Part shown: piece by piece, positions 46,894 to 57,502 of the stretch
Layout: the number at the start of each line of letters is the position of its first letter
Position numbering within the stretch: position 1 is the stretch's first letter
From: DATKOF01 sp035524795
GTDB taxonomy: Bacteria; Pseudomonadota; Gammaproteobacteria; Burkholderiales; SG8-41
Assembly: GCA_035524795.1 (NCBI GenBank)
Contig: DATKOF010000004.1
Location: 8,898 to 72,897 of the forward strand
Direction of reading: 5' to 3'
DNA length: 64,000 nt
Translations under genes and position numbers: made by a program
The notes under the pieces: model-generated
What the model was told of the DNA's origin: nothing
What the model saw: the letters and a program-made list of their open reading frames with translations, nothing else
The model's database searches: none

Positions 46894-47345
46894 GAGGCGG
46901 AAGGGCGCGCTGTTTCGAAATACCCGAGCAGAATCTGCTGGGCGGCGACCGCGTCGAGGGCGGTGCGGCGCTTGCGTGCGGCGACACCGCTTGCGCCGAG
47001 CAGCGAGTCGGCGACGGCTGAAGTCAGCCGTTCGTCGATCAGTTCGACCGGCAGTCCGAAGCGTCCCTTGAGCTGGTTGGCGAAGCGCCGGCAGCGCCGT
47101 GTCATCTCGTGCTCGGTGCCGTCGGCACGCAGCGGCAGGCCGACCACCAGCAGCGCCGGCTGCCACTCGTCGAGCAGCGCGGCGATCGCGGCGAAACGCC
47201 GTTTATTGTCGGCGGCGTCGATGGTGGCGAGCGGATGCGGGATGCGCAGCTGCCGGTCGCCGACCGCGACGCCGATGCGCTTCTCGCCGAAGTCGAAAGC
47301 GAGTACGGTCGCCGGCGTGCAGGACGAGGGGCGTCGGCTTGGCAT
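46890..47345 (-). CDS. ruvX: Putative pre-16S rRNA nuclease/Holliday junction resolvase (YqgF family)
   Basis: RNase H-fold nuclease of 151 residues from ATG 47345. VLAFDFGEKRIGVAVGD contains the first catalytic Asp, LVVGLPLRADGTEHEMT the middle motif, and LIDERLTSAVAD the Glu of the active site. It is implicated in 16S rRNA 5' maturation. An upstream start at 47408 would overlap yqgE by eight bases and is less likely. Confidence 0.93.
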   Translation of the reverse strand: MPSRRPSSCTPATVLAFDFGEKRIGVAVGDRQLRIPHPLATIDAADNKRRFAAIAALLDEWQPALLVVGLPLRADGTEHEMTRRCRRFANQLKGRFGLPVELIDERLTSAVADSLLGASGVAARKRRTALDAVAAQQILLGYFETARPSAS

Positions 47346-47400
47346 CGGGAAAAACATCAGGCGGTCGGCTGGGAGTCCGAGAGTTCCGACTCGCAGCCGG

Positions 47401-47961
47401 TTACGCATGCCCGGCGCTCTCCGACAGGTTCGCGAAATCGATGCCGAGCAGGCCCATCGCCGCCGGCAGGCGCTGCTCCGGCGGCAGTTCGAACATCACA
47501 TCGGATTGCGCGGCGACGGTCAGCCACGCATTCTGCGCAAGCTCTTGCTCGAGTTGCCCCGGCGCCCAGCCGGCGTAACCGAGCGTGATCAGGATCTGGC
47601 GCGGACCGTCACCGCGCGCAATCGCTTCCAGAATGTCGCGCGAAGTGGTGAGACCGAGGTCCTGGTTGATCTTCAGTGTCGACTGCCACGGCCCGGCCGG
47701 CTCGTGCAGCACGAAGCCGCGGTCGACCTGCACCGGTCCGCCGTAATGCACCGGCGTCGACGCGTGCTGCTGGTTGTCGGCCGGGATGCTGACCTGTTCG
47801 AGCAGCCGCGCCAGCGTCATTTCGATCGGCCGGTTGACGACCAGGCCGAGCGCGCCCTGGTCGTTGTGTTCGCAGATATAGGTCAGCGTTCTGGAAAAGT
47901 GCGGATCGACCATGTTGGGCATGGCGATCAGGAAGTGGTGGCTGAGATTCACTGAAGGCAT
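47401..47961 (-). CDS. yqgE: YqgE/AlgH family protein (DUF179)
   Basis: 186 residues with the conserved N terminus NLSHHFLIAMPNMVDPHFSR and the family motif GALGLVVNRP. The biochemical role is not settled; AlgH was linked to alginate regulation in Pseudomonas. Adjacent ruvX and pyrR are its usual neighbours. First gene of the - strand operon that ends with the PyrC-like protein. Confidence 0.93.
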   Translation of the reverse strand: MPSVNLSHHFLIAMPNMVDPHFSRTLTYICEHNDQGALGLVVNRPIEMTLARLLEQVSIPADNQQHASTPVHYGGPVQVDRGFVLHEPAGPWQSTLKINQDLGLTTSRDILEAIARGDGPRQILITLGYAGWAPGQLEQELAQNAWLTVAAQSDVMFELPPEQRLPAAMGLLGIDFANLSESAGHA

Positions 47962-48010
47962 CTCAAGTGCTCATTGTAAACGCAACGGCTGACCTTCACA
48001 AACAGCCCGC

Positions 48011-48796
48011 TTACTGCGCAGCCTGGCGCACCCAGTTTTTCCATTGTCCGAACAGCTCCGCGTCGAGCGCGCCGATCACCGGCCGTTTCCACAGCGGCGC
48101 CTGCCAGAAATCGTCGTGCTCGAACGAGCACATGTGGCCGCCGGCCTCGGCCAGGATCAGCGATCCCGCCGCATAATCCCACAATTTCTGGCCGCCATGC
48201 AGATAGACGTCGTAGCGTCCGGCCGCCGCGTAGCACCACTCGAGCACGCTGGCGCCGAAATTACGCTGCGATGCAAACGGCATTTCGACCGCCAGCCGCC
48301 GGCGCAGCGGTTCCGGCAGACGCTTGAAATCGATACCCGCGATCGCGTTTTTCAGTGCCGGCACCTGCGTTTTCAGCGGCAGCCGCGCGCCGTTGACGAA
48401 CGCACCCTTGCCTTTCTCGGCGTGGAACAGTTCGCCCGAACACGGATCGAGGATCACGCCGAGCACCGGCCGCCCGCCGCGCATCAGGGCGATCGCGACC
48501 GCGAAATACGGCAGTCCGCTGACGAAATTCGAAGTGCCGTCGATCGGATCGACGCACCACACGTCGCCGTCGGCGGCGAGCCATTTTTCAACCTGCTCGT
48601 TCTCGGTCATTTCCTCGGCGATGATCGGGTGATCCGCGATCGCCGACAGTTTTTTGACCAGTGCGTCCTGCGCCGCGAGATCGGCTTCGGTATAGACGCT
48701 GCGGTCAGCCTTGCGCGCGTGCTCGACGCGCATGAAGCGCGGCATGATTTCGGTTGCGGCGACCGCCCTGACGGCGGCGATGACGGCTTCCAGCAT
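48011..48796 (-). CDS. suhB: Inositol-1-monophosphatase family protein
   Basis: Mg-dependent phosphatase of 261 residues from ATG 48796; a TTG at 48823 would add nine residues. VDPIDGTSNFVSGLPYF is the catalytic metal motif, AEEM provides the earlier Glu, and LWDYAAGSLILAEAGG is the C-terminal family motif. In E. coli SuhB also joins ribosomal antitermination complexes. It is divergent from rsmE, about 48 bases apart. Confidence 0.94.
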   Translation of the reverse strand: MLEAVIAAVRAVAATEIMPRFMRVEHARKADRSVYTEADLAAQDALVKKLSAIADHPIIAEEMTENEQVEKWLAADGDVWCVDPIDGTSNFVSGLPYFAVAIALMRGGRPVLGVILDPCSGELFHAEKGKGAFVNGARLPLKTQVPALKNAIAGIDFKRLPEPLRRRLAVEMPFASQRNFGASVLEWCYAAAGRYDVYLHGGQKLWDYAAGSLILAEAGGHMCSFEHDDFWQAPLWKRPVIGALDAELFGQWKNWVRQAAQ

Positions 48797-48844
48797 CGGT
48801 TGGAGTAAGATGAATGGGATCAAATCGTCATTTTACCGCGCATC

Positions 48845-49573
48845 ATGCCGCGCCTCTATTTTCCCGACGACATCCCCGCGCACGGCGAATGCACGCTGCC
48901 GCGAGCGCAGGCGCATCACGTCGCGCACGTGCTGCGGCTGACGGCCGGCGACGCGGTCACGCTGTTCGACGGTCATGGCATCGAATATCCGGCGACCATT
49001 GTGCGCATCGGCAAGCGCGGCATCGTGGTGCGCATCGGCGGCGCGCGCGCGGTGGACCGCGAATCGCCGCTGCACGTGACGCTGGTGCAGGCGGTGTCGG
49101 GCGGCGAACGCATGGATTACACGATCCAGAAAGCGGTCGAGCTCGGCGTCGCGCACGTGCAGCCGGTGATCAGCCAGCGCAGCGTGGTGCGCCTGAAGAG
49201 CGAGCGCGCCGAGAAGCGCGTCGCGCACTGGCAGTACGTGGTGATCGCCGCGTGCGAACAGTGCGGGCGCAATCTGGTGCCCGAGGTTGCGCCGGTGCTG
49301 CCGTTGATGGACTGGCTGGCGACGCTGCCCGCCGGCGGCGCGGGACGCCTGCTGCTGTCGCCGCACGCCGAGCGGCGGTTCGCGGAGCTGCCACGGCCGG
49401 ACGGAGGCATCATCCTGCTGGCCGGCCCGGAAGGCGGGTTCGACGGCGCCGAGATTGAAATGGCGCTGACGCGCGGCTTCGTCACGCTGAGTCTCGGGCC
49501 GCGCGTGCTGCGCACCGAGACCGCGGCGCTGGTGGCGCTAGCGCTGTTGCAGTCGAAGTGGGGGGATTTTTAG
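48845..49573 (+). CDS. rsmE: 16S rRNA (uracil(1498)-N(3))-methyltransferase
   Basis: SPOUT-class methyltransferase of 242 residues that modifies U1498 of 16S rRNA. The N-terminal PUA-like domain (MPRLYFPDD, AHHVAHVLRL) is followed by the knotted SAM-binding domain with LLAGPEGGFDGAEIE and LGPRVLRTETAAL. Start ATG 48845. Complete. Confidence 0.96.
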   Translation: MPRLYFPDDIPAHGECTLPRAQAHHVAHVLRLTAGDAVTLFDGHGIEYPATIVRIGKRGIVVRIGGARAVDRESPLHVTLVQAVSGGERMDYTIQKAVELGVAHVQPVISQRSVVRLKSERAEKRVAHWQYVVIAACEQCGRNLVPEVAPVLPLMDWLATLPAGGAGRLLLSPHAERRFAELPRPDGGIILLAGPEGGFDGAEIEMALTRGFVTLSLGPRVLRTETAALVALALLQSKWGDF

Positions 49574-49660
49574 GCGCGCGCTGCTGAGCCGGCTCCACCC
49601 TGACGGCGGTTTCTTGCATAATGTGCGGCATCCAATAACAACTCCGCGATTCCCCGGCTC

Positions 49661-50980
49661 ATGCTACTGAACAAGCCCGCCGATTTTGTCAGATGGTTCC
49701 GCGCCGCGGCGCCGTACATCCACGCGTTTCGCGGGCGCACCTTCGTCATCGCGTTCGGCGGCGAGGTGGTCGCCGACGGCAAGTTCGTCGCCCTCACGCA
49801 CGACCTGAACCTGCTCGCCAGCCTCGGCGTGCGGCTGGTGCTGGTGCACGGCATGCGGCCGCAGATCGAGGCCCAGTTGAAGCGGCTCAAGCAGCGCGCC
49901 CGCTATGTGCGCGGGCTGCGCGTGACCGACGATGTCGCGCTTTCGTGCGCGAAGGAGGCGAGCGGCCGGCTGCGCGTCGAAATCGAGGCGCTGCTGTCGA
50001 TGGGTCTCGCCAGTTCGCCGATGGCGGGCGCCCAGATTTCGGTTGCCAGCGGCAATTTCGTGACCGCGCGGCCGAGCGGAATCATCGACGGCGTCGATCT
50101 GCAGCACACCGGCGAAGTGCGCAGGATCAATGCCGCCGCGATTCACGACCGGCTCGATCACGGCGAACTCGTGCTGCTGTCGCCGCTCGGCTATTCGCCG
50201 ACCGGCGAAATTTTCAACCTCGCACTCGAAGATGTCGCGGCGTCGGTTGCGGTCGCGCTGAAGGCCGACAAGCTGATTTTCCTGATGGACGCGGGAGGGG
50301 TGCTCGACGCGCGCGGCGCGCTGCTGCGCGAACTGACGCCGGCCGCGGCCGAGGCGGCGCTGGCGAAGCGCCGCCGCGCGCAGGTCGAAGACGTGACGCT
50401 CTATCTGCCGCGCGCGATCGCCGCATGCCGCGCCGGCGTTGCGCGCGCGCATCTGGTTTCGCGTCATGTCGACGGCGCGCTGCTGCTCGAACTGTTCACG
50501 CGCGAAGGCATCGGCACCATGGTCGCGCGCGAGCCGCTCGAGAACCTGCGTCCGGCGCGGCTCGACGACATCGGCGGCATTCTGCAGCTGATCGAGCCGC
50601 TCGAGGCCGAAGGCGTGCTGGTCAGGCGCGGGCGCGACCTGCTGGAAAGGGAAATCGACCGTTTCGTCGTGATCGAGCACGACCGCGCGATCATCGGCTG
50701 CGCCGCGCTCTATCCGTACGACGGGCGGATGGCGGAACTGGCATGCCTGACCGTGCATCCCGATTACCGGCGCTCCGGCGCCGGCGAGCGTCTGCTGCAC
50801 GCGATCGAGGCGCTCGCCCGCAAAACCGGGATCCGGCGGCTGTTCGTGCTGACGACGCGCGCCGCGCACTGGTTCGTCGAACGCGGATTCGCGACGGCGC
50901 CGGTCACGGCGCTGCCGCGGCAGAAACGGGTGCTCTACAATTATCAGCGGGGATCGCAGATTTTCCTGAAACGTCTGTAA
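49661..50980 (+). CDS. argA: Amino-acid N-acetyltransferase (N-acetylglutamate synthase)
   Basis: First step of arginine synthesis. 439 residues: an amino-acid kinase-like domain (FVIAFGGEVVADGKFV, LVLVHGMRPQIEAQL) up to about 290, then a GNAT domain with the acetyl-CoA loop VHPDYRRSGAGERLL. This two-domain bacterial ArgA is normally feedback inhibited by arginine via the N domain. The length is normal. A short alternating CG tract follows the stop. Confidence 0.96.
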   Translation: MLLNKPADFVRWFRAAAPYIHAFRGRTFVIAFGGEVVADGKFVALTHDLNLLASLGVRLVLVHGMRPQIEAQLKRLKQRARYVRGLRVTDDVALSCAKEASGRLRVEIEALLSMGLASSPMAGAQISVASGNFVTARPSGIIDGVDLQHTGEVRRINAAAIHDRLDHGELVLLSPLGYSPTGEIFNLALEDVAASVAVALKADKLIFLMDAGGVLDARGALLRELTPAAAEAALAKRRRAQVEDVTLYLPRAIAACRAGVARAHLVSRHVDGALLLELFTREGIGTMVAREPLENLRPARLDDIGGILQLIEPLEAEGVLVRRGRDLLEREIDRFVVIEHDRAIIGCAALYPYDGRMAELACLTVHPDYRRSGAGERLLHAIEALARKTGIRRLFVLTTRAAHWFVERGFATAPVTALPRQKRVLYNYQRGSQIFLKRL

Positions 50981-51010
50981 CGCGCGCGCGCGCCGCCGCG
51001 GCCCCCGCCC

Positions 51011-51019
51011 TGCTAGAAT
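51011..51019 (+). promoter_or_regulatory. Candidate extended -10 promoter for yggX
   Basis: TGCTAGAAT fits the extended -10 pattern TGNTAnAAT. It sits 50 bases before the yggX ATG. The expected -35 position falls in a CG repeat, so recognition would rest on the extended -10. Confidence 0.35.
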
Positions 51020-51068
51020 ACGCAGTTCGAATGCAACAATTCCGCGATACGGCTCCGTAACAATCAAA

Positions 51069-51344
51069 ATGCCCCGAATGGTCAACTGCATCAAGCTGGG
51101 ACGCGAAGCGGAAGGGCTGGATTTTCCTCCGTACCCGGGCGAGCTCGGCAAGCGCATATTCGACAACGTGTCGAAGGAAGCCTGGAAACAGTGGCTCGAA
51201 CTGCAGAAAATGCTGGTCAATGAGAACCGTCTCAATCTTGCCGACAGGAAAGCGCGCGACTATCTCGCCCGGCAGATGGAAAACCATTTCTTCGGCGCCG
51301 GCGCCGAATCCGCGCAGGGCTATGTTCCGCCGCGCAACGACTGA
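51069..51344 (+). CDS. yggX: Fe(II)-trafficking/oxidative damage protection protein
   Basis: Small protein of 91 residues, full YggX length, opening MPRMVNCIKLGREAEGLDF with the conserved Cys at position 7. It protects Fe-S enzymes and has been linked to iron trafficking. The C-terminal ARQMENHFFG segment is conserved. It stands between argA and ppk1 on the same strand. Confidence 0.95.
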   Translation: MPRMVNCIKLGREAEGLDFPPYPGELGKRIFDNVSKEAWKQWLELQKMLVNENRLNLADRKARDYLARQMENHFFGAGAESAQGYVPPRND

Positions 51345-51421
51345 TCCCATAATCCGCCCCGATCGTTTTTTTCACGCCAGCCGCGCAATCAACGAAGGCG
51401 CGCGGCGATGACGGTTATCCC

Positions 51422-53494
<2,073 letters not shown>

Positions 53495-53608
53495 GCTTTT
53501 CAGTCCGCACGATCACGGTTGCGCCCGCGGCTATGCCGCCGCCACGGCACGCGCTAAACTGCGAAGTTGCGCGCGCTGAAACCGCGCGCGTCAATCCTGT
53601 GCGCCGCC

Positions 53609-55147
53609 ATGCCTGTCGAGACTGAACTCAAATTACTGATCGATCCGCAGCACATCGCCCGCCTGCGCCGGCATCCGCTGTTCAAGCGCGGGCGCCGGCT
53701 GGCGCCGCAGAAACTGTACAGCGTCTACTACGACACGCCCGATCTTGCATTGTGGCGTCACGGCGTTGCGCTGCGCCTGCGCCGCGCCGGACGGCGCTGG
53801 GTGCAGACCGTGAAGGGCGGCGGCAGCGTCGTCGCCGGGCTGCATCAGCGGCCGGAAACCGAGGCCGCGATCGACGACGCCGTTCCGGATTTTGCCGCGA
53901 TCGAAGACCCGATGCTGGCCCGCTATTTTTCCACGCGCAAACTGCGCGCGCGTCTGAAGCCGGCGGTGGTCACGCGATTCACGCGCGCCAGCTATCTGCT
54001 GCAACCGCAGCCGGGCGTCGTCATCGAGGCCAGCCTCGACCGCGGAACACTGGAAGGCGGCGGGCGCAGCGAGCCGATCTGCGAACTCGAGCTCGAAATG
54101 AAATCGGGGCCGGCGTGGCATGCGCATCAGGTCGCGCTGCAACTGCTGGCGACGGCACCGTTGCTGGCCGCAGACCGCTCCAAGGCCGAGCGCGGATTCG
54201 ACCTGCACCGGAACGCCGCGCCCAAGCCGCGCAAAGCCCGGGCGTCACCGCTGACGCCGGACATGACCTGCCGCGATGCGTTCGAGGCGCTGGTCGAAGC
54301 AGGGCTGGCGCACTTCCTTGCCAACCAGCACGGCCTGCTGAACGACGACGATCCCGAGTATCTGCACCAGATGCGCGTCGCGCTGCGGCGCCTGCGTTCG
54401 GTGCTGGCGACGTTTGCCCCGCTGTTTACGGAAGACGTTCTCGCCGCGCGCGTGACGGAAATCCGGCGGCTGTCGGCAGTGCTCGGCCGCGCGCGTGACT
54501 GGGATGTGTTTGTCACTGAAACCCTGCCGCCGCTGACGCAGCGCTACGCGAAGCATGCCGGCATCGCCGCGTTCTGTCATCGCGCCGCGTGGCTGCGCAT
54601 GTACGCCGACCGCGCGGCGCGGCGCGCGGTCGGCAGCCGGCGTGGCCAGCATTTCATATTGGCGAGCGGCGCGTGGCTGCTGGCCGGCGACTGGTTCGCG
54701 CGTCTCGACGCGGCGCAGCGCGCGGCGCTGCTGCGGCCGGTCACGGTGTTCGCGCGCGAAGTGCTGGATGGCGCCCATGCGCGCGTGTTGAAACGCGGCC
54801 GGCATTTCGGCCGGCTGACGCCGCCGAAGCTGCACCGGCTGCGCATCGCGGCAAAGAAACTGCGCTATGCAGCCGATTTTTTTGCGCCGCTCTACGATCG
54901 GCGCCGGGTGTCGCGTTTCCGCGATACGCTCGCGCAGCTGCAGGACGCGCTGGGCAGTTTCAACGACGCGGTGACCACGGCGCGGCTGGTCGAAGAGGCG
55001 CGGCGCGGACTCACCAGCGCGAGCGCGCGCGAGGCGCGCGGCATCCTGCTCGGCTGGAGCGGCGGCGTCCAGCACTCCGGCGGCCGCCATCTCAAATTGT
55101 TGTGGGACAAATGGCGCGCGATGTCGCCGTTCTGGAAGGACGCGTAA
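53609..55147 (+). CDS. CYTH and CHAD domain-containing protein
   Basis: 512 residues: N-terminal CYTH triphosphate-tunnel domain (PVETELKLLID, with the ExExK signature) to about 200, then a CHAD alpha-helical domain with conserved His in YLHQMRVALRRLRS and in KLHRLRIAAKKLRYAADFF. CHAD domains bind polyphosphate; CYTH domains hydrolyse or bind triphosphates. ATG 53609 is chosen because the CYTH signature starts there. Location after ppk1 supports a polyphosphate role. Its TAA overlaps the first ATG of the sixA repeat array. Confidence 0.9.
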   Translation: MPVETELKLLIDPQHIARLRRHPLFKRGRRLAPQKLYSVYYDTPDLALWRHGVALRLRRAGRRWVQTVKGGGSVVAGLHQRPETEAAIDDAVPDFAAIEDPMLARYFSTRKLRARLKPAVVTRFTRASYLLQPQPGVVIEASLDRGTLEGGGRSEPICELELEMKSGPAWHAHQVALQLLATAPLLAADRSKAERGFDLHRNAAPKPRKARASPLTPDMTCRDAFEALVEAGLAHFLANQHGLLNDDDPEYLHQMRVALRRLRSVLATFAPLFTEDVLAARVTEIRRLSAVLGRARDWDVFVTETLPPLTQRYAKHAGIAAFCHRAAWLRMYADRAARRAVGSRRGQHFILASGAWLLAGDWFARLDAAQRAALLRPVTVFAREVLDGAHARVLKRGRHFGRLTPPKLHRLRIAAKKLRYAADFFAPLYDRRRVSRFRDTLAQLQDALGSFNDAVTTARLVEEARRGLTSASAREARGILLGWSGGVQHSGGRHLKLLWDKWRAMSPFWKDA

Positions 55148-55292
55148 TGGATCTGATTCTGTGGCGTCACGCGGAAGCGGAGGACGGGCCCGCGAGCAGT
55201 GAGCAGGGTTCCCTCGGGGATGCGAACGTCCGCGAGTCGGGGCCGGTGCCGTCCGGGGCGAGCGCGGCGCCAGTTGAATCGGAGAACGAATG
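55147..55292 (+). repeat. 146-bp direct tandem repeat, unit 1 (5' end of sixA plus 107-bp extra segment)
   Basis: The first 39 bases equal the start of sixA (one difference), then a segment of about 107 bases absent from the intact gene. Unit 2 differs at only five positions over 146. Within the extra segment a GGAG site lies eight bases before the next ATG. Confidence 0.95.
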
Positions 55293-55293
55293 A
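55147..55293 (+). CDS. Truncated SixA-like mini-ORF 1 (48 codons)
   Basis: Open frame of 48 codons: the first 13 residues are those of SixA, including the catalytic RHAEAED, then an unrelated hydrophilic tail (start GPASSEQGSLGDANVRE, end PVESENE). Its ATG overlaps the stop of the CYTH-CHAD gene (TAATG) and its TGA overlaps the ATG of the next unit (TGATG). Upstream GGAAGGA is a good ribosome site. It cannot fold as a phosphatase. Whether the peptide is stable is unknown; it may simply be a leader produced by the duplication. Confidence 0.45.
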   Translation: MDLILWRHAEAEDGPASSEQGSLGDANVRESGPVPSGASAAPVESENE

Positions 55294-55438
55294 TGGATCT
55301 GATCCTGTGGCGTCACGCGGAAGCGGAGGACAGGCCCGCGAGCAGTGAGCAGGGTCCCCTGCGGGATGCGAACGTCCGCGAGTCGGGGCCGGTGCCGTCC
55401 GGGGCGAGCGCGGCGCCAGTTGAATCGGAGAACGAATG
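55293..55438 (+). repeat. 146-bp direct tandem repeat, unit 2
   Basis: Second copy, directly abutting unit 1. It is followed by the intact sixA, whose first 39 bases form a third, partial copy identical to unit 2 over that stretch. The period is not a multiple of three, but every unit carries its own stop/start overlap. Confidence 0.95.
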
Positions 55439-55439
55439 A
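55293..55439 (+). CDS. Truncated SixA-like mini-ORF 2 (48 codons)
   Basis: As mini-ORF 1, with a few substitutions in the tail (RPASSEQGPLRDANVRE). Begins in the stop of ORF 1 and ends in the start region of the intact sixA. GGAG eight bases upstream is supplied by the repeat. Translation of sixA could now depend on passage through both mini-ORFs. Confidence 0.45.
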   Translation: MDLILWRHAEAEDRPASSEQGPLRDANVRESGPVPSGASAAPVESENE

Positions 55440-55891
55440 TGGATCTGATCCTGTGGCGTCACGCGGAAGCGGAGGACGGCGTCCCCGATATCGAGCGCGC
55501 GTTGACCGCGAAAGGCATCAAGCAGGCGGCGCGCATGGCCAAATGGCTGCGGCGGCGTCTGCCGGACGACGCGCTGATACTGGCCAGCCCTGCCAGGCGC
55601 ACGCGCCAGACCGCGCAGGCGTTGACGCCGGATTTCAAGGTCGTCGATGAAATCGGCACCCGGGCGTCGCCGGAAGACATATTGCACGCCGCCGGCTGGC
55701 CCCACGACGATCGCACCGTGGTCGTCGTCGGTCATCAGCCGACGCTCGGCGCGACCGCGGCGCTGCTGCTGGCCGGCCGCAGCGAGGAATGGGGGATCAG
55801 GAAGGGCGCGATCATCTGGCTCGCGCACCGCGATCACGACGGCGGGAACCGCGCCCAGCTGCGCGCCGCACTGTCGCCGGACCTGCTTTAG
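55439..55891 (+). CDS. sixA: Phosphohistidine phosphatase SixA
   Basis: Histidine phosphatase superfamily (RHG) protein of 150 residues. RHAEAED at residues 7-13 has the nucleophilic His8; VVVVGHQPTLGATAALLL holds the second His. In E. coli SixA removes phosphate from His of the ArcB HPt domain and from NPr. The ATG at 55439 corresponds to the starts of the two repeat units; an ATG one codon earlier is also present. It faces the ppx gene tail to tail over eight bases. Confidence 0.92.
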   Translation: MDLILWRHAEAEDGVPDIERALTAKGIKQAARMAKWLRRRLPDDALILASPARRTRQTAQALTPDFKVVDEIGTRASPEDILHAAGWPHDDRTVVVVGHQPTLGATAALLLAGRSEEWGIRKGAIIWLAHRDHDGGNRAQLRAALSPDLL

Positions 55892-55899
55892 GGTTTCGC

Positions 55900-57414
55900 T
55901 TACGCCGCCTGCGCGGCGGTGTCATCAGCATCGCGCAGCGACGGGATGTCGAGCTTGATGCCGAGCGCGCTCCACTCCGCGATTTCCTCCTGAAGCGCGG
56001 TCGCGGTCAACGGATTTTTTTCGAGCCAGCTGCGGTCGATCGCCAGCTCCAGCGAACGGTTCCCGCTTCTGGCCTCGATGCGCGGCAGATCGAGGTCGGT
56101 GCGGCTGCGGTGGATCAGCACCGCGAGCCGCAGCGCGAACACCTGCCGCCAGTCGGTGTTTTCGACGCCGGCGGTGAACACTTTCTTCAGCGAGCGGCGA
56201 TGCGCCAGAACCAGCGATGCGAGGCGCGCCTGCTCCATCGTCGAGAACCCCGGCATGTCGGCGTTCTGGATGATGTAGGCCGAGTGTTTGTGGTAGCCGC
56301 TGTAGGCGACCGAGATGCCGATTTCATGCAGCCTGGCGGCCCACGCGAGGTAATGCGGCGCCGCTTCGTCGTTGGCGGCGCCGTTCGCCAGCCCGCGGTA
56401 GATTTCAAGCGCGAGCGCGCCGACGCGCCGCGCCTGCCTGGAATCCACATGATAGCGGCGCATGAACTGGGCGACCGTGACGTCGCGCATGTCGTGCTGT
56501 TGGACGCGGCCGAGCAGGTCGTAGAGGATGCCCTGACGCATCGCGCCGGCGGCGACCTCCAGCGTCTCGATGTCGAGTTCGGCGAGCACCGCGCTCATGA
56601 TCGCAAGGCCACCGGGCAGTACCGGCGCACGGTCGTTCCTGATGCCCTCGAAATCGAGTTTGTCGGTAGTGCCGGCCTTCAACATCGCGGCGCGCAGTTT
56701 CTCCAGACCGTCGCGCGTGATGCTGTTTTCGACATAACCGTTGAGGCGCAGGATTTCGGTCAGCGCGCGCGCAGTGCCGCTCGAGGCGAGCGCCTGCTGC
56801 CAGTTGCCGCGCGTGAATTTCAGCGCCACCGGCTGCAATTCGCCGCGCGCCGCCAGTTCGGCCTGTTTCATGCCGCCCTTGGTGATTTTACCGTCCGGGA
56901 AATATTTGAGGCTGTAGCTGACGCAGCCCATGTAGAGGCTGGCGAGTCGCAGCGGCTTGTGGCCGCGGCCGATGATCAGTTCGGTCGAGCCGCCGCCGAT
57001 GTCGATCACCAGCCGCTTGTCCTGCGACGCCGGCAGGCCGTGCGAGACGCCGAGATAGATCAGGCGCGCCTCCTCGCGGCCGGCGACGACTTCGATCGGG
57101 AAGCCGAGCGCGCCGCGCGCCTGCTTCAGGAACGCCGCCGCGTTCTTGGCCACGCGCAGCGTGTTGGTGCCGACTGCGCGCACCGCGTGCGGATCGAAGC
57201 CGCGCAGCCGCTCGCCGAAGCGCTTCAGGCAGTCGAGCGCGCGTTGTTGCGAGCTTTCATCGAGGCGCTTGTCGCGCGTCAGGCCGCCGCCCAGGCGCAC
57301 CGGCTCGCGCAGCGCGTCGAGCGGGTAGATCTGGTCGCCGACGACGCGCGCAACCTGCAGGTGGAACGAGTTCGATCCGAGGTCAACTGCGGCGAGCGTC
57401 GAATAGGCCGCCAT
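55900..57414 (-). CDS. ppx: Exopolyphosphatase (Ppx/GppA family)
   Basis: 504-residue ASKHA-fold phosphatase. LAAVDLGSNSFHLQVARV is the phosphate-1 motif and VIDIGGGSTELIIGRG phosphate-2. It releases phosphate from polyphosphate chain ends, or hydrolyses pppGpp if it is GppA-like. The C-terminal HD-like helical domain includes ARLHEIGISVAYSGYHKHSA. Context with ppk1 and phoU favours Ppx. Confidence 0.94.
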   Translation of the reverse strand: MAAYSTLAAVDLGSNSFHLQVARVVGDQIYPLDALREPVRLGGGLTRDKRLDESSQQRALDCLKRFGERLRGFDPHAVRAVGTNTLRVAKNAAAFLKQARGALGFPIEVVAGREEARLIYLGVSHGLPASQDKRLVIDIGGGSTELIIGRGHKPLRLASLYMGCVSYSLKYFPDGKITKGGMKQAELAARGELQPVALKFTRGNWQQALASSGTARALTEILRLNGYVENSITRDGLEKLRAAMLKAGTTDKLDFEGIRNDRAPVLPGGLAIMSAVLAELDIETLEVAAGAMRQGILYDLLGRVQQHDMRDVTVAQFMRRYHVDSRQARRVGALALEIYRGLANGAANDEAAPHYLAWAARLHEIGISVAYSGYHKHSAYIIQNADMPGFSTMEQARLASLVLAHRRSLKKVFTAGVENTDWRQVFALRLAVLIHRSRTDLDLPRIEARSGNRSLELAIDRSWLEKNPLTATALQEEIAEWSALGIKLDIPSLRDADDTAAQAA

Positions 57415-57502
57415 GGGGCGCGTGTCCGGAAAGACCGGTGCAGGGGATGCGGGTTGCGGGCTTGAAGTGTGGGCAGATCAACGCGTCGCCGCCGGTTGCG
57501 CG

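Noticed and set aside
51000..51060. Alternating CG tract after argA as Z-DNA or regulatory repeat
   Set aside because: Only a dozen or so bases, within what is expected at this GC content.
55147..55477. CRISPR-like array
   Set aside because: Only two full units, no short repeat/unique spacer alternation; the repeat contains the sixA start and coding signals.
55789..57465. Long + strand open frame of about 550 codons opposite ppx
   Set aside because: Mirror frame of ppx; composition is typical of antisense translation in GC-rich genes.
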